DNA of 53,528 nt from an uncultured beta proteobacterium (GCA_903897005.1 CAITZZ010000192.1:1-53528), one strand, 5' to 3'; positions 1 through 10,210 are shown, numbered from the stretch's first letter. Made by a program: numbers and translations. Notes: generated from the letters alone by a model not told the origin.

Positions 1-225
1 CATGGTAGTTTCACGACGCAAATCACCCTCAATGGTAATTTGAGCGATTTGTTCGCGAATTTTTTCCAGATCAGAATCAGTCAAATCCTTGACCTTCTTG
101 GAATATGCAATGCCACAAGCTTCGCATATCTTGCGTGCCCTTGGGCGACCAATTCCAAAAATGGCAGTCAAGCCAATTTCGGAATGCTGTTGCGGCGGAA
201 TATTGATGCCAGCGATACGTGCCAT
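1..225 (-). CDS. rpsM: 30S ribosomal protein S13, partial (C-terminus outside window)
   Basis: Seventy-five codons of an S13 protein are visible, starting [20 protein letters not shown] and running through GDLRRETTM at the window edge. S13 sits in the head of the 30S subunit and contacts the P-site tRNA and the L5 bridge. The start is the ATG after an AGAGGACG ribosome-binding site. It is the last visible gene of the ribosomal operon, 24 nt after rpmJ. The rest of the gene lies beyond position 1, and rpsK/rpsD/rpoA would be expected there by comparison with other betaproteobacteria (inference). Confidence 0.97.
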   Translation of the reverse strand, partial: MARIAGINIPPQQHSEIGLTAIFGIGRPRARKICEACGIAYSKKVKDLTDSDLEKIREQIAQITIEGDLRRETTM

Positions 226-249
226 TTTCGTCCTCTAAAACTCTTGCAA

Positions 250-363
250 TTAACCTTGACGCTGCTTGTGACGTGGATCGGAACAAATCACACGCACAAC
301 GCCCTTGCGCCGAATTACCTTGCAGTTACGGCAAATTTTCTTGACCGAAGCCGAAACTTTCAT
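250..363 (-). CDS. rpmJ: 50S ribosomal protein L36
   Basis: A 37-residue basic protein beginning [20 protein letters not shown] and ending [10 protein letters not shown]. The C-x2-C ... C-x4-H set (Cys11, Cys14, Cys27, His32) is the zinc ribbon of the zinc-binding type of L36. It binds 23S rRNA in the large subunit. It lies between infA and rpsM, the usual betaproteobacterial position, with GGAG just upstream of the ATG. It is easily missed because of its length. No oddities. Confidence 0.96.
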   Translation of the reverse strand: MKVSASVKKICRNCKVIRRKGVVRVICSDPRHKQRQG

Positions 364-384
364 TTCATTCTCCTAAAACCTTGG

Positions 385-603
385 TTACTTAGCTCTGAAT
401 ACAATGCGCGCCCGGCTCAAATCGTAGGGCGTCAGCTCAACCGTGACCTTGTCACCTGGAAGAATGCGGATGTAGTGCATGCGCATTTTTCCGGAAATAT
501 GCCCCAAGACGATGTGTCCGTTTTCCAGTTTCACACGAAACGTGGCATTGGGCAGGTTCTCAACCACCTCGCCCTGCATCTGAATGACATCGTCTTTTGA
601 CAT
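385..603 (-). CDS. infA: Translation initiation factor IF-1
   Basis: A 72-residue protein, exactly the usual IF-1 length, made of one S1-like OB fold: [20 protein letters not shown] at the start and an [14 protein letters not shown] core. IF-1 binds the A site of the 30S subunit with IF-2 and IF-3 during initiation. It lies 12 nt downstream of secY and 21 nt upstream of rpmJ in the same operon. In E. coli infA is monocistronic; its place inside the ribosomal operon here is typical of betaproteobacteria and many other bacteria. Confidence 0.97.
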   Translation of the reverse strand: MSKDDVIQMQGEVVENLPNATFRVKLENGHIVLGHISGKMRMHYIRILPGDKVTVELTPYDLSRARIVFRAK

Positions 604-615
604 AGTTTGCTTGCC

Positions 616-1926
616 TTACGAAGACTTGAAATTGGCCTTCTTCAACAAGGACTCATACTGCTGCGACATCAGATAGTTCTGAACCTGGGCCATGAAATCC
701 ATGGTCACCACCACAATAATCAGGAGCGAGGTGCCGCCAAAGTAGAAGGGCACGTTGTATTTCAAAATCAGGAATTCGGGCAGCAAGCAAACCAGCGTGA
801 TGTAGATCGCACCCGCAAAGGTCAGGCGCAGCAAAATCTTGTCGATGTAGCGCGCAGTCTGGTCGCCGGGACGGATGCCGGGGATGAAGGCACCGCTTTT
901 CTTGAGGTTGTCTGCTGTTTCACGGCTGTTGAAGACCAGCGCGGTGTAAAAGAAGCAGAAAAATATGATCGCGCCAGCGTACAGCATGACGTAAATGGGT
1001 TGCCCTGGCGTCAGGGAGCCGGCAATGTCTTTGAGCCAGCGCATCGAGTCGCCGGTGCTGAACCAGCCAACCACGGTGGCTGGCAACAGGATAATGCTGG
1101 AGGCGAAGATGGGCGGAATGACGCCGGCCATATTGAGTTTTAGCGGCAGGTGTGAAGACTGCCCGCCATAAACCTTGTTGCCAACCTGGCGCCGCGCGTA
1201 GTTGACCAGAATCTTGCGCTGACCGCGCTCGACAAACACGACGAAGTAAGTGACCAGGGCCACCAGAACGACGATGAACAGTGCCACGATGATGCTCATG
1301 GCACCGGTGCGCACGAGTTCGAGCAAACCGCCAATGGCGTTGGGCAAACCGGCGGCGATACCGCCAAAAATCAGGATCGAGATGCCGTTGCCCAGACCGC
1401 GCTCGGTGATCTGCTCACCCAGCCACATCAGGAACAGGGTACCGGAGGTGAGCGTGACGATAGCCGTCATGCGAAAACCAAAACCCGGCACCATCACCAG
1501 GCCCGGCGAGCTTTCAAGTGCCAGGGCAATGCCCATGGACTGGAACAGGGCCAGGCCAAGCGTGCCGTAGCGGGTGTATTGCGTAATTTTGCGGCGTCCG
1601 CCTTCGCCTTCTTTCTTGAGTTGCTCAAACGTGGGCACCACGTAGGTGAGCAACTGCATGATGATCGATGCCGAGATATAGGGCATGATGCCCAACGCAA
1701 AAACGGTGAAGCGCGACAGCGCGCCGCCAGAAAACATGTTGAACATGCCCAGGATGCCGCCCTGCTGTCCCTTGAAAAACTGCTCCAATTGCGCCGGATC
1801 GATGCCGGGCACCGGAATGTGGGCGCCAACGCGGTACACCACGAGGGCAAGCAGCAAAAAGACCAGGCGGCGACGCAGGTCGCCGAACTTGCCGGTTTTT
1901 GCCAATTGTGCTGCGTTGGTTGCCAC
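616..1926 (-). CDS. secY: Sec translocon channel subunit SecY
   Basis: A 436-residue polytopic protein of the SecY/Sec61-alpha family with about ten hydrophobic membrane segments. It forms the channel of SecYEG in the inner membrane for SecA- and ribosome-driven export. The plug/TM2 region ([20 protein letters not shown]) is near residues 63-82. The cytoplasmic C5 loop with the conserved [13 protein letters not shown], which touches SecA, is near residue 350. It follows rplO by 26 nt, the classical spc order, and starts at [20 protein letters not shown]. Confidence 0.98.
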   Translation of the reverse strand: MATNAAQLAKTGKFGDLRRRLVFLLLALVVYRVGAHIPVPGIDPAQLEQFFKGQQGGILGMFNMFSGGALSRFTVFALGIMPYISASIIMQLLTYVVPTFEQLKKEGEGGRRKITQYTRYGTLGLALFQSMGIALALESSPGLVMVPGFGFRMTAIVTLTSGTLFLMWLGEQITERGLGNGISILIFGGIAAGLPNAIGGLLELVRTGAMSIIVALFIVVLVALVTYFVVFVERGQRKILVNYARRQVGNKVYGGQSSHLPLKLNMAGVIPPIFASSIILLPATVVGWFSTGDSMRWLKDIAGSLTPGQPIYVMLYAGAIIFFCFFYTALVFNSRETADNLKKSGAFIPGIRPGDQTARYIDKILLRLTFAGAIYITLVCLLPEFLILKYNVPFYFGGTSLLIIVVVTMDFMAQVQNYLMSQQYESLLKKANFKSS

Positions 1927-1952
1927 GTGCGAAGTCTTTCAGTAACTGCGGT

Positions 1953-2384
1953 TTAAGCGAAACTGCCGCCAGCGGCTTCAATGGCAGCTTTGGCAGCGGC
2001 GGTGGCGCCGATACCGGTGCACTTGACCGCTTTGGTGATTTCACCGGTCTTGATGACCTTGACGACCCGGGCGAGTTCACCGACCAGACCGGCCTGCTTG
2101 AGTGTGACCAGATCGATTTCGGCAGCGCCGAGCAGCTCTAGCGATGCAAGAGTAACTTCAGCGTTGAACTTGAGCAGATGGGATTTGAAACCGCGCTTGG
2201 GCAAGCGCCGTTGCATAGGCATTTGACCGCCTTCAAAACCCACTTTATGGTAGCCGCCAGCGCGCGACTTCTGGCCTTTGTGACCACGACCTGCGGTCTT
2301 GCCGATGCCTGAGCCGATACCACGACCGACGCGACGCTTGTAGTGCTTTGCACCGTCAGCGGGCTTGATGCCATTGAGTTCCAT
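1953..2384 (-). CDS. rplO: 50S ribosomal protein L15
   Basis: L15 of 143 residues with the Gly-rich, Arg-rich N-terminus typical of the family ([20 protein letters not shown]). It binds 23S rRNA late in 50S assembly. Three in-frame starts overlap (TTG, ATG, ATG). I place the start at the last ATG because it gives the family N-terminus MELNGIKP and a 6-nt spacing from AAGAGG. It lies 10 nt after rpmD and is co-transcribed with secY. Confidence 0.96.
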   Translation of the reverse strand: MELNGIKPADGAKHYKRRVGRGIGSGIGKTAGRGHKGQKSRAGGYHKVGFEGGQMPMQRRLPKRGFKSHLLKFNAEVTLASLELLGAAEIDLVTLKQAGLVGELARVVKVIKTGEITKAVKCTGIGATAAAKAAIEAAGGSFA

Positions 2385-2394
2385 CATCAACCTC

Positions 2395-2577
2395 TTAGAG
2401 CACTTTGACCAGATAACTGATCTTGTTAATCATGCCGCGGACCTCGGGCGTATCCGCCAACTCGCGCACGCTGCGAATTTTGCGAAGGCCAAGACCACGA
2501 ACGGTGGCGCGGTGCGATTCCTGGCAACCGATAGGGCTGCGAACCAACTGCACTTTGACTGTTTGTTTTGTCGTCAT
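2395..2577 (-). CDS. rpmD: 50S ribosomal protein L30
   Basis: A 60-residue L30 with the family signature: [20 protein letters not shown] followed by RGLGLRKI and a C-terminal [11 protein letters not shown]. It is a small alpha/beta protein of the large subunit. It sits between rpsE and rplO with gaps of about 10-14 nt, as in the E. coli spc operon. Length and order are normal. Confidence 0.96.
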   Translation of the reverse strand: MTTKQTVKVQLVRSPIGCQESHRATVRGLGLRKIRSVRELADTPEVRGMINKISYLVKVL

Positions 2578-2591
2578 TTCTGGACTCCCGG

Positions 2592-3116
2592 TCAGACGAA
2601 GAGTTCTTCAACCGTCTTGCCGCGCTTGGCAGCAACATGCGACGGCGTCGTGGCATGCGAGAGGGCGTCGAGCGTGGCACGAACCATGTTGTAAGGATTG
2701 GTTGAACCGTGGCTCTTGGCCACGATGTCGGTGATACCAACGACCTCGAAGACGGCGCGCATCGGGCCGCCGGCGATGATGCCGGTTCCCTTGGGAGCGG
2801 GCGCCATCATGACAGCCGCCGCACCATGCTGACCCATCACCTTGTGGTGGATCGAACCATTCTTGAGCGAAACCTTGGTCAGGTTGCGGCGCGCTTCTTC
2901 CATCGCCTTTTGCACGGCTGCAGGCACTTCTTTTGACTTGCCCTTGCCCATGCCAACCCGGCCGTCACCGTCACCAACCACGGTCAATGCCGCGAAACCA
3001 AGAATACGGCCGCCTTTGACCACCTTGGTAACGCGATTGATCGCGATCATCTTTTCACGCAGACCGTCTTCAGGCCCTTCAGCCTTGCCCTGCATTTTCG
3101 CTTGAACTTTAGCCAT
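2592..3116 (-). CDS. rpsE: 30S ribosomal protein S5
   Basis: S5 of 174 residues. The N-terminal double-stranded-RNA-binding-like domain carries [16 protein letters not shown] and [20 protein letters not shown]. The C-terminal domain carries [20 protein letters not shown] and [20 protein letters not shown]5 lies at the 30S solvent side near the decoding region and affects translational accuracy. The gene is preceded by rplR (17-nt gap) and followed by rpmD. Nothing unusual. Confidence 0.97.
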   Translation of the reverse strand: MAKVQAKMQGKAEGPEDGLREKMIAINRVTKVVKGGRILGFAALTVVGDGDGRVGMGKGKSKEVPAAVQKAMEEARRNLTKVSLKNGSIHHKVMGQHGAAAVMMAPAPKGTGIIAGGPMRAVFEVVGITDIVAKSHGSTNPYNMVRATLDALSHATTPSHVAAKRGKTVEELFV

Positions 3117-3133
3117 TCTTTTTTCCGATCTGC

Positions 3134-3499
3134 TTAGAACTGCAAGCCTGCTTCACGTGCCGCATCTGCCAAAGCCTTGACGCGGCCGTGGTATGCAAAC
3201 CCGGCACGATCAAAGGCAACTTTTTCAACACCGGCAGCCCTGGCCTTTTCAGCCACGCGCTTGCCAACCACCTGCGCTGCGGCAACATTGCCGCCCTTGC
3301 CGGACGCGCCCAGGGCGGTACGAACTTCGGCTTCTGCGGTCGACGCACTTGCCAAAATCTTGTCGCCATCGCCAGAAATGACGCTGGCATAAATATGCAG
3401 ATTGGTACGTGTCACCGTCAAACGGGCGACACGCTGGGTGGCGATCCGGATGCGGGTTTGACGGGCTCTGCGCAGACGCTGTTCTTTTTTGCTCAACAT
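3134..3499 (-). CDS. rplR: 50S ribosomal protein L18
   Basis: L18 of 121 residues with the basic N-terminus [20 protein letters not shown] and the C-terminal [20 protein letters not shown] motif. L18 binds 5S rRNA together with L5 and L25 and helps load it on the large subunit. It lies 11 nt after rplF. The 5S-binding partner L5 is encoded further upstream in the same operon. Confidence 0.97.
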   Translation of the reverse strand: MLSKKEQRLRRARQTRIRIATQRVARLTVTRTNLHIYASVISGDGDKILASASTAEAEVRTALGASGKGGNVAAAQVVGKRVAEKARAAGVEKVAFDRAGFAYHGRVKALADAAREAGLQF

Positions 3500-3510
3500 G
3501 GTGCTGCCCC

Positions 3511-4044
3511 TTACTTCTTCTTGGTTTCTTTGATCGTGATCTTTTCATCCGAATAACGGATGCCCTTGCCCTTGTAAGGCTCGGGAGGACGGATGGCGCG
3601 AATCTCTGCGGCCACCTGACCCACGCGCTGACGATCGGCGCCCTTGATCACGATTTCAGTCGGTGTGGGCGTTGCGACGCTGATACCGGCTGGCATGTCC
3701 TTGTTGACCGGATGCGAAAAGCCGACCGTGAGGTTCAGCTTGGCGCCTTGCGCCTGGGCCTTGTAGCCCACGCCGACCAGGTTGAGTTTTTTCTCGAAGC
3801 CCTTGGTTACGCCTTGCACCATGTTGTTGACCAACTGGCGCATGGTGCCGCTCATGGCATCGGCTTCACGCGAGTCGTTGGCTGGAGCAAAGCTCAGCTT
3901 GCCGGCATCGAGTGTGACCTTGACCAGGACGTTCTGGGCGAACGACAGGGCACCGCCAGCGCCTTTGACGCTGATCTGGTCTTCTTTGAGTGATACATCC
4001 ACGCCAGCCGGAACGGCGACGGGCATTTTTCCTATACGGGACAT
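3511..4044 (-). CDS. rplF: 50S ribosomal protein L6
   Basis: L6 of 177 residues, the usual length, with two repeated domains: [20 protein letters not shown] at the start and the C-terminal [16 protein letters not shown] signature followed by a Lys-rich tail. L6 lies near the factor-binding site at the base of the L7/L12 stalk. The gap to rpsH is 26 nt, and the gene order rpsH-rplF-rplR is canonical. Confidence 0.97.
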   Translation of the reverse strand: MSRIGKMPVAVPAGVDVSLKEDQISVKGAGGALSFAQNVLVKVTLDAGKLSFAPANDSREADAMSGTMRQLVNNMVQGVTKGFEKKLNLVGVGYKAQAQGAKLNLTVGFSHPVNKDMPAGISVATPTPTEIVIKGADRQRVGQVAAEIRAIRPPEPYKGKGIRYSDEKITIKETKKK

Positions 4045-4070
4045 TTTCTGGTACTCCTGAATGTCACGCT

Positions 4071-4466
4071 TTAAGCGACGTAACAGAGCACTTCGCCACC
4101 GACACCGGTAGCGCGCGCTTTGCGATCAGTCATGACGCCCTTGGGGGTGGTGACGATCGCCACACCCAGGCCATTCTGGACTTGAGGAATGGCATCACTG
4201 CCACGGTAAACACGCAAACCAGGGCGACTGACGCGCTCGATGCGCTCAATCACTGGCCGGCCAGCGTAGTATTTCAGGGCGATTTCAAGCTCTGCCTTGC
4301 CGTCTTCATTGTTGATCTTGAAGCCGTCAATATAGCCTTCGTCTTTCAACACCTGGGCAATGGCCACCTTCACTTTGGAAGAAGGTACGCAAACAGTCGT
4401 CTTGGCAACCATCTGCGCATTGCGAATGCGTGTCAACAGGTCGGCGATGGGATCACTCATGCTCAT
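4071..4466 (-). CDS. rpsH: 30S ribosomal protein S8
   Basis: S8 of 131 residues: [20 protein letters not shown] at the start and the C-terminal [20 protein letters not shown] typical of the family. S8 binds helix 21 of 16S rRNA and, in E. coli, represses its own spc mRNA at rplE. Whether the same feedback exists here cannot be read from the sequence. I chose the first of two nearby ATGs because AGGAG lies 8 nt before it. Confidence 0.97.
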   Translation of the reverse strand: MSMSDPIADLLTRIRNAQMVAKTTVCVPSSKVKVAIAQVLKDEGYIDGFKINNEDGKAELEIALKYYAGRPVIERIERVSRPGLRVYRGSDAIPQVQNGLGVAIVTTPKGVMTDRKARATGVGGEVLCYVA

Positions 4467-4484
4467 GTCTATGTCTCCTGCCGC

Positions 4485-4790
4485 TTACCAACTGGCCTTG
4501 ACTATGCCGGGGATTTCTCCGGCAAAAGCCATTTCACGAATCTTTGCACGCGCCAGACCGAAATACTGGAAGGTGCCGCGAGGACGACCCGTGATCGCAC
4601 AGCGATTGCGCTGGCGTGTCGGGTTGGCATTGCGCGGAAGTTTTTGCAAGCCCAGACGGGCTGCTGCGCGCTCTTCGTCGCTGCGCTTGAGGTCAGCAGA
4701 AATTGCCTTGAGTTCCGCGTGTTTTTTCGCGTACTTGGCAACCAGTTTGTCGCGCTTGAGTTCGCGCTCGATTAAAGCCATTTTAGCCAC
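4485..4790 (-). CDS. rpsN: 30S ribosomal protein S14 (long, zinc-free form)
   Basis: S14 of 101 residues, the long C-minus form. It has only one Cys in the [11 protein letters not shown] motif and lacks the CxxC pairs of the short zinc-binding S14. The N-terminus is [20 protein letters not shown]. It sits in the 30S head and is needed for late assembly. The gene lies 8 nt after rplE and 18 nt before rpsH, the usual order. Confidence 0.97.
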   Translation of the reverse strand: MAKMALIERELKRDKLVAKYAKKHAELKAISADLKRSDEERAAARLGLQKLPRNANPTRQRNRCAITGRPRGTFQYFGLARAKIREMAFAGEIPGIVKASW

Positions 4791-4798
4791 AGGTCACC

Positions 4799-5338
4799 TC
4801 AGTTCTTGAAGGGGAAACGGAAACCTGCGAGCAGTGCTTTGCACTCTTCATCGGTCTTGGCCGTTGTGGTGATGCTGATATTGAGACCGCGCAAGGCGTC
4901 AACCTTGTCGTATTCAATTTCAGGGAAGATGATCTGTTCTTTGACACCGATGTTGTAGTTGCCGCGGCCATCAAAGGCCCGACCGGAAATACCCCGGAAA
5001 TCGCGAACACGCGGCAAAGCCACGGTGACGAAGCGATCCAGAAACTCGAACATCTGGACGCCACGCAAGGTAACCATGCAACCAATGGCCTGGTTCTCAC
5101 GGATCTTGAAGCCCGCAATGGCCTTCTTGGACATGGTGACGACGGGCTTCTGGCCGGCAATCTTGCTCAGGTCGGCGACCGCGTGGTCCATGATCTTCTT
5201 GTCGGCTACGGCCTCACTGACACCCATGTTCAGGGTGATTTTGGTGAAACGCGGAACCTGCATGGGAGAGGTGTAGCCAAATTTGGCCATCAGCTCCGGC
5301 GCTACTTTTTCGCGATAGTGTTGTTGCAAACGAGCCAT
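4799..5338 (-). CDS. rplE: 50S ribosomal protein L5
   Basis: L5 of 179 residues, the same length as the E. coli protein. It has [20 protein letters not shown] near the N-terminus and [16 protein letters not shown] near the C-terminus. It binds 5S rRNA and forms the bridge to S13. Two ATGs are in frame; the one at 5344 overlaps the rplX stop (ATGA). I prefer 5338 because it gives MARLQQHY and sits 7 nt after AAGGTGG. Either way translation is tightly coupled to rplX. Confidence 0.96.
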   Translation of the reverse strand: MARLQQHYREKVAPELMAKFGYTSPMQVPRFTKITLNMGVSEAVADKKIMDHAVADLSKIAGQKPVVTMSKKAIAGFKIRENQAIGCMVTLRGVQMFEFLDRFVTVALPRVRDFRGISGRAFDGRGNYNIGVKEQIIFPEIEYDKVDALRGLNISITTTAKTDEECKALLAGFRFPFKN

Positions 5339-5340
5339 GT

Positions 5341-5661
5341 TCATGCCACCTTGATTTCTTCACCGCTGGACTTGTAGACGCGAACGCGTTTACCGTCAGC
5401 CAGCAGCTTGATGCCAACACGATCAGCCTTGCCCGTGGCAGCGTTGAAAATCGCCACGTTGGACTGGTGAATGGGCATCGCTTTTTCAACAATGCCGCCA
5501 ACCGTCCCCTTCATGGGATTGGGTTTGGTATGTTTCTTGACAATATTGACGCCCTCCACGATCACGTGGGAGTCGTCCTTGCGCGAGGCAATGCTGCCGC
5601 GCTTGCCCTTGTCTCGCCCTGCGAGCACGATGATTTGGTCGCCTTTGCGAATCTTGTTCAT
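5341..5661 (-). CDS. rplX: 50S ribosomal protein L24
   Basis: L24 of 106 residues with the N-terminal KOW motif ([20 protein letters not shown]) and the [20 protein letters not shown] core. It is an early assembly protein that nucleates folding of the 5' domain of 23S rRNA. It lies 9 nt after rplN and overlaps or abuts rplE. No oddities. Confidence 0.97.
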   Translation of the reverse strand: MNKIRKGDQIIVLAGRDKGKRGSIASRKDDSHVIVEGVNIVKKHTKPNPMKGTVGGIVEKAMPIHQSNVAIFNAATGKADRVGIKLLADGKRVRVYKSSGEEIKVA

Positions 5662-5670
5662 GGCGTGTCC

Positions 5671-6039
5671 TTACAAAACTTCAGGAGCCAGGGACACGAT
5701 CTTCATGAACTTCTCGGTACGCAGTTCGCGCGTCACCGGGCCGAAGATACGGGTGCCGATTGGCTCCAATTTGGCGTTCAGCAACACTGCCGCATTGCCA
5801 TCGAATTTGACCAGCGAGCCGTCACTGCGACGAATACCCTTGGCCGTACGTACCACCACTGCACTGTAGATCTCGCCTTTTTTGACGCGACCGCGCGGAG
5901 CAGCTTCCTTGATACTTACTTTGATAACGTCGCCGACGCTGGCGTAGCGACGCTTGGACCCACCCAGCACCTTGATGCACAGGACGGACTTGGCGCCGGT
6001 ATTGTCGGCAACTTCTAATCTGGATTCAGCTTGGATCAT
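5671..6039 (-). CDS. rplN: 50S ribosomal protein L14, first gene of the operon
   Basis: L14 of 122 residues, the exact family length: [20 protein letters not shown] at the start and the [20 protein letters not shown] motif. It sits at the inter-subunit bridge with 16S helix 14. The start is the ATG 5 nt after GGGAAGAA; an in-frame TTG 15 nt upstream is ignored. In most proteobacteria rplN is preceded by rpsQ. Here the upstream neighbour is glpD, so transcription must begin in the 160-bp gap, where a promoter is visible. Confidence 0.97.
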   Translation of the reverse strand: MIQAESRLEVADNTGAKSVLCIKVLGGSKRRYASVGDVIKVSIKEAAPRGRVKKGEIYSAVVVRTAKGIRRSDGSLVKFDGNAAVLLNAKLEPIGTRIFGPVTRELRTEKFMKIVSLAPEVL

Positions 6040-6059
6040 TTCAATTCTTCCCAACTTGC

Positions 6060-6075
6060 ACCGGATAAATCCGGT
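6060..6075. repeat. 16-bp perfect palindrome in the rplN leader
   Basis: ACCGGAT-AA-ATCCGGT, 7-bp arms with a 2-nt centre, ends about 20 nt before the rplN start codon, next to the ribosome-binding site. As DNA it could be an operator. As RNA it would form only a very tight hairpin. No function is known to me. Confidence 0.5.
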
Positions 6076-6162
6076 CAGTCTTGGGCCCGTCGTTTGCGAT
6101 GTAAACCACTCACATCACGCTCGCTGGGCAGACACTTCGTACTTTTTCAAGCGAAGCCGGCT

Positions 6163-6191
6163 ATTGTGCACGACTTCTGACCGACCGTCAA
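6163..6191 (-). promoter_or_regulatory. Sigma70-type promoter of the rplN operon
   Basis: On the minus strand TTGACG (-35, 5 of 6 consensus) is followed after exactly 17 nt by CACAAT (-10, 4 of 6). It lies just after the glpD stop codon and predicts a leader of about 115 nt before rplN. Since no other ribosomal gene precedes rplN, this is the natural promoter for the whole 14-gene operon visible here. Confidence 0.6.
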
Positions 6192-6199
6192 GGCATTTT

Positions 6200-7780
6200 T
6201 CAGGGCAGCTCGAAATACTGCCGTGCCAACCCTGAAAAAGCAGCAACTTCAGGGTCCAGGCCGGTTTCTTGCTGCAGCACTTCGCCGACCCGCTGCGCCA
6301 GCGTGGCCGCCAGTCTGGCGTCCAAAAACAACAGCCGGGAGCGCCGCGCCAGCACGTCTTCGACCTTGATGGCGTATTCGTAACGGGCGGCAAAGCGAAC
6401 CATGGCTTCGGTCAAACCCGGACAAAGCACCACATCGGCGCCCGGCAGCGTCGCCAACAGGGCTTGCTCATCGCCATAGGAATGCGCGCCCGGCGGCTGA
6501 CAGATCGAGACCGCCTGCGTGCCAGATGCGCCAGCACCAAGCAGTTTCAAGTGCACGGTGACGCCGCCGGGCTTGCGGCCAAGCAGGGACTTTTGCATGC
6601 AGGTGTCCAGCACATCTTCGGCCATGGCCCGGTAAGTGGTCCACTTGCCACCGGTCACGGTTACCAGACCGCTGCGGCTTACCAGCACGGTGTGCTCGCG
6701 ACTCAGGCCCTTGGTGTTGTCGCCCTCGTCGTCCTGCGGCTTGACCAGTGGGCGCAGGCCGACCCAGATGCTCCTGACATCCGAGCGCTGCGGTGGGCGC
6801 GTCAAGTAGCGAGCCGACTCGTTCAAAATGAAGTCGACCTCTTCCTTGAAGGCCAGCGGCTCGCGCGCGAGGTCATGGCGCGGCGTGTCCGTGGTGCCTA
6901 ATATGACTTTACCCAGCCAGGGCACTGCAAACAAAACCCGTCCGTCGCTGGTCTTGGGGACCATCAGGGCGCTGTCGCCGCCAAGAAAGTCACGATCCAC
7001 CACGATGTGAACGCCTTGACTGGGCGCCACCATGGGTTTGACCGGACGCCTGCCGTCACCGCTGTTGGCCTCTCCGTCTTTTTGTCTGAGCTCATCGACC
7101 CAGACACCTGTGGCGTTCACCACACAGCGCGACCGGATCCGGTAGGGCTGCCCGGTCAGAGCGTCGTGGCAGACCAGCCCGGCCACTTGGCCACCGTCAT
7201 AGAACAGATCCGAGGCCGACATATAGTTGACCAGCAAGGCCCCCTGCGCCGCCGCACTGCGGGCCAGCGCCAGCGCCAGCCGGGCGTCGTTGAACTGACC
7301 ATCCCAGTACTTGACGCCACCCTTCAGCTGCTGCGACTTGGCCGCCGGCAACAAGGCCAGGGTTTCGGCAGCACTGAGTATTTCGGTCCGACCCAAGCCG
7401 GCTTTGCCGGCCAAAACGTCGTACAACTTGAGCCCGCTAGCGTAAAACGGAAGCTCCCACCAGCGGTAGGCCGGCACGACAAACGCCAGCGGCTGCGCCA
7501 GATGCGGCGCGTTTTCCAGCAACGTTGTGCGCTCATGCAGGGCTTCGCGCACCAGACCAATATTGCCTTGGGCCAGATAGCGCACACCGCCATGGACCAG
7601 TTTGGTCGCACGGGACGAGGTACCCTTGGCAAAATCGTGCGATTCGACCAGCACCACCTTGAAGCCGCGTGCCGCGGCGTCGAGTGCGACGCCCAGGCCG
7701 CTGGCGCCGCCACCAACGATGGCGATGTCATAGTGGACGTCGGCAGCCAGACGCGCGGTCAATTCTTCGCGCCGGCTCAA
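6200..7780 (-). CDS. glpD: Aerobic glycerol-3-phosphate dehydrogenase
   Basis: An FAD-dependent enzyme that oxidises sn-glycerol-3-phosphate to dihydroxyacetone phosphate and passes electrons to the quinone pool at the inner membrane. The N-terminal FAD-binding fingerprint is [20 protein letters not shown], followed by [20 protein letters not shown] and GVRYLAQGN, and later [15 protein letters not shown]. No in-frame ATG lies near the expected N-terminus. The best start is the TTG at 7778-7780 (526 residues); a second TTG at 7760-7762 would give 520. An out-of-frame ATG at 7810-7812 opens a 12-codon leader whose TGA overlaps the TTG as TTGA. The gene is divergent from glpK with about 75 bp between. 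Confidence 0.95.
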   Translation of the reverse strand: MSRREELTARLAADVHYDIAIVGGGASGLGVALDAAARGFKVVLVESHDFAKGTSSRATKLVHGGVRYLAQGNIGLVREALHERTTLLENAPHLAQPLAFVVPAYRWWELPFYASGLKLYDVLAGKAGLGRTEILSAAETLALLPAAKSQQLKGGVKYWDGQFNDARLALALARSAAAQGALLVNYMSASDLFYDGGQVAGLVCHDALTGQPYRIRSRCVVNATGVWVDELRQKDGEANSGDGRRPVKPMVAPSQGVHIVVDRDFLGGDSALMVPKTSDGRVLFAVPWLGKVILGTTDTPRHDLAREPLAFKEEVDFILNESARYLTRPPQRSDVRSIWVGLRPLVKPQDDEGDNTKGLSREHTVLVSRSGLVTVTGGKWTTYRAMAEDVLDTCMQKSLLGRKPGGVTVHLKLLGAGASGTQAVSICQPPGAHSYGDEQALLATLPGADVVLCPGLTEAMVRFAARYEYAIKVEDVLARRSRLLFLDARLAATLAQRVGEVLQQETGLDPEVAAFSGLARQYFELP

Positions 7781-7855
7781 AATGGCTTGCGCCGACTTCG
7801 GCCAGATTGCATCTCGATTAATAATGCCTCTCCATTCCCATTCCGGCAGTATCCC

Positions 7856-9346
7856 ATGACCTACCTGCTCGCCCTGGACCAGGGCACCTCCAGTTCCCGC
7901 AGCATTGTGTTTGACGCTGCCGGGAAAATCAAAGCGATGGCGCAGCAGGAATTGACGCAGATCTACCCGCAGCCCGGCTGGGTCGAACACGACCCGCTGG
8001 AAATCTGGCGCAGCCAACTGGCCACGGCGCACGAGGCCCTGCAGAAGGCGGGTATTTCGGCGCGCCAGGTACGCGCCCTTGGCATCACCAACCAGCGTGA
8101 AACCACCGTGCTCTGGAACCGGCGCACCGGGCTGCCGATTCACCATGCCATCGTCTGGCAGGACCGACGCGCCGAGCCGGCCTGCCTTGAGCTGCGGGAA
8201 CGCGGCTTGGCGGCAACGATTCAGGCCAAGACCGGCCTGCTGGTCGATGCCTATTTTTCTGGCACCAAGCTGAAGTGGCTACTTGATCACGTGCCAGGAG
8301 CACGCCAGCAGGCGCAAGACGGTGAGTTGGCTTTTGGGACTGTGGATAGCTGGCTGCTCTGGTGCCTGACCGGCGGCGCCGTTCACGCCACCGACGTCAG
8401 CAATGCCTCGCGCACCATGCTGTTCAACGTCCACAGCAACCAATGGGATGCCGAATTGCTGCAGGCAATGGACATCCCCGCCAATTTGATGCCCAAGGTC
8501 AAGCCGTCGAGCGCCTTGTATGGCGAGGTTAGATCGGACTTGCTGGGGCACAGCATTGCCATCGGTGGTGTTGCCGGGGACCAGCAAAGCGCCCTGTTCG
8601 GCCAAGCCTGCTTTAAGGCCGGCATGGTGAAGAACACCTACGGCACCGGCTGCTTTATGTTGATGCACACCGGAGGCAAGTTCGAGACATCCAACAACGG
8701 CCTGATTGCCACCAGCGCGGCACAAACCACAGAGCGCACGCAGTTCGCGCTTGAAGGCAGCGTTTTTATTGGCGGCGCCGTGGTGCAGTGGCTGCGCGAT
8801 GGCTTGCGCGCCATCTCGCACAGCGCTGAGGTGCAAAAACTGGCGCAAAGTGTGCCGGATTCGGGCGGCGTGATGGTGGTGCCGGCGTTTACCGGACTTG
8901 GCGCCCCTTACTGGAAACCCGATGCGCGCGGCACCATTACCGGATTGACGCGCGGCAGCAGCATTGCGCATATCGCCCGCGCTGCACTGGAGAGCATCGC
9001 CTTTCAGAGTGCCGCCTTGCTGCATGCCATGAGCCGCGACGCGGTTGAGGCCGGCGGCTCCCGGGTAAGCGAACTGCGGGTGGACGGTGGTGCCTGCGTG
9101 AACGACTTGTTGATGCAGTTCCAGGCCGATTTGCTTGGTATTCCGGTGGTCCGGCCGGCCATCACCGAAACCACCGCACTGGGTGCAGCCTATCTGGCCG
9201 GTCTGGCGACCGGTCTTTACCAGAGCACCGAGGAGCTGACCGATTTGTGGCAAGTCGAGCGGTGCTTCCTGCCAACACTGGCCACCAGCCGCGCCACGGA
9301 GTTGATGGAGCAATGGGAGCACGCGGTCCGGCAGACTGTCCTTTAG
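7856..9346 (+). CDS. glpK: Glycerol kinase
   Basis: A 496-residue FGGY-family kinase that phosphorylates glycerol with ATP to glycerol-3-phosphate, the substrate of the divergent glpD product. Visible motifs are the phosphate-1 loop [56 protein letters not shown] and the C-terminal [18 protein letters not shown]. Length matches the family (about 495-505). The frame is open far upstream over glpD, but the ATG at 7856 gives the conserved N-terminus. No strong ribosome-binding site is visible. No glpF or glpR gene is adjacent. Confidence 0.97.
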   Translation: MTYLLALDQGTSSSRSIVFDAAGKIKAMAQQELTQIYPQPGWVEHDPLEIWRSQLATAHEALQKAGISARQVRALGITNQRETTVLWNRRTGLPIHHAIVWQDRRAEPACLELRERGLAATIQAKTGLLVDAYFSGTKLKWLLDHVPGARQQAQDGELAFGTVDSWLLWCLTGGAVHATDVSNASRTMLFNVHSNQWDAELLQAMDIPANLMPKVKPSSALYGEVRSDLLGHSIAIGGVAGDQQSALFGQACFKAGMVKNTYGTGCFMLMHTGGKFETSNNGLIATSAAQTTERTQFALEGSVFIGGAVVQWLRDGLRAISHSAEVQKLAQSVPDSGGVMVVPAFTGLGAPYWKPDARGTITGLTRGSSIAHIARAALESIAFQSAALLHAMSRDAVEAGGSRVSELRVDGGACVNDLLMQFQADLLGIPVVRPAITETTALGAAYLAGLATGLYQSTEELTDLWQVERCFLPTLATSRATELMEQWEHAVRQTVL

Positions 9347-9385
9347 ACTTGGGCCTTCAAACGTCGCATTGTGGGAAGAAAAATC

Positions 9386-10201
9386 ATGAGCAAACGCATT
9401 GCGTTCATCGGCGGCGGCAACATGGCCAGTGCCATCATCGGCGGTCTGCTGGGCCAGGGCTTTGCCCCGAGCCAAATTGACGTGGTAGAGCCGTTTACCC
9501 CGGCCCAGGAAAAACTCCAGAGCAGCTACGGTGTGACGGCGCAGGCACAGGCCGGACCGTTCTTGAACGCCGCCGATCTGGTGGTCTGGGCGGTCAAACC
9601 CCAGGCTTTCAGGCAAGCCGCGCAGCAGGTTCAGCCGTACAGCCAAAACGCCCTGCATCTGAGTGTGGCAGCGGGCATTCGCAGCGACAGCATCGCACGC
9701 TGGCTGGGGACCGAGCGCGTCGTGCGCGCCATGCCGAACACACCGGCCCTGATTGGCAAGGGCATCAGTGGCCTGTTCGCTCGCGAGGCGGTAAGCCTGG
9801 CCGACAAGGCCTGGATTGGCGAGGTCATTGCCAGTACCGGTGAGTTTGTGTGGCTTGACACGGAAGACAAACTCGATGTGGTGACGGCGCTTTCGGGCTC
9901 CGGACCGGCCTATCTTTTTTACTTTATGGAGGCCATGACCACGGCCGGCGTCGAGATGGGTCTGACGCGTGAGCAGGCACGCCAGTTGACGACGGCCACT
10001 TTTGTCGGCGCCGGCGCACTGGCACAGGCCAGCAGCGAGTCACCCAAAGTGCTACGCCAGCGCGTCACTTCCAAAGGCGGCACCACCGAGGCTGCCATCG
10101 CCTCCATGGAAGACGAAGACATGCAGGCTCAATTGATCAACGCCATCTACGCGGCACGCCAGCGGGCCAAAGAGCTGGGTGAAGAATTTGGCGCGGATTG
10201 A
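9386..10201 (+). CDS. proC: Pyrroline-5-carboxylate reductase
   Basis: A 271-residue enzyme catalysing the last step of proline synthesis, NAD(P)H-dependent reduction of 1-pyrroline-5-carboxylate. The N-terminal Rossmann motif is RIAFIGGGNMASAIIGGLLG. VKPQ and AMPNTPALIGKG follow. The C-terminal P5CR signature region has ALSGSGPAYLFYFMEAM and LRQRVTSKGGTTEAAI. The start ATG follows GGGAAGAA by 5 nt; an in-frame GTG 15 nt upstream is unlikely. The gene is convergent with ubiA, with a hairpin terminator between. Confidence 0.97.
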   Translation: MSKRIAFIGGGNMASAIIGGLLGQGFAPSQIDVVEPFTPAQEKLQSSYGVTAQAQAGPFLNAADLVVWAVKPQAFRQAAQQVQPYSQNALHLSVAAGIRSDSIARWLGTERVVRAMPNTPALIGKGISGLFAREAVSLADKAWIGEVIASTGEFVWLDTEDKLDVVTALSGSGPAYLFYFMEAMTTAGVEMGLTREQARQLTTATFVGAGALAQASSESPKVLRQRVTSKGGTTEAAIASMEDEDMQAQLINAIYAARQRAKELGEEFGAD

Positions 10202-10210
10202 GCGTCAACC

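Noticed and set aside
7007-7855. N-terminal extension of glycerol kinase by 283 codons
   Set aside because: It runs antisense through glpD, and the conserved kinase N-terminus [13 protein letters not shown] begins at 7856.
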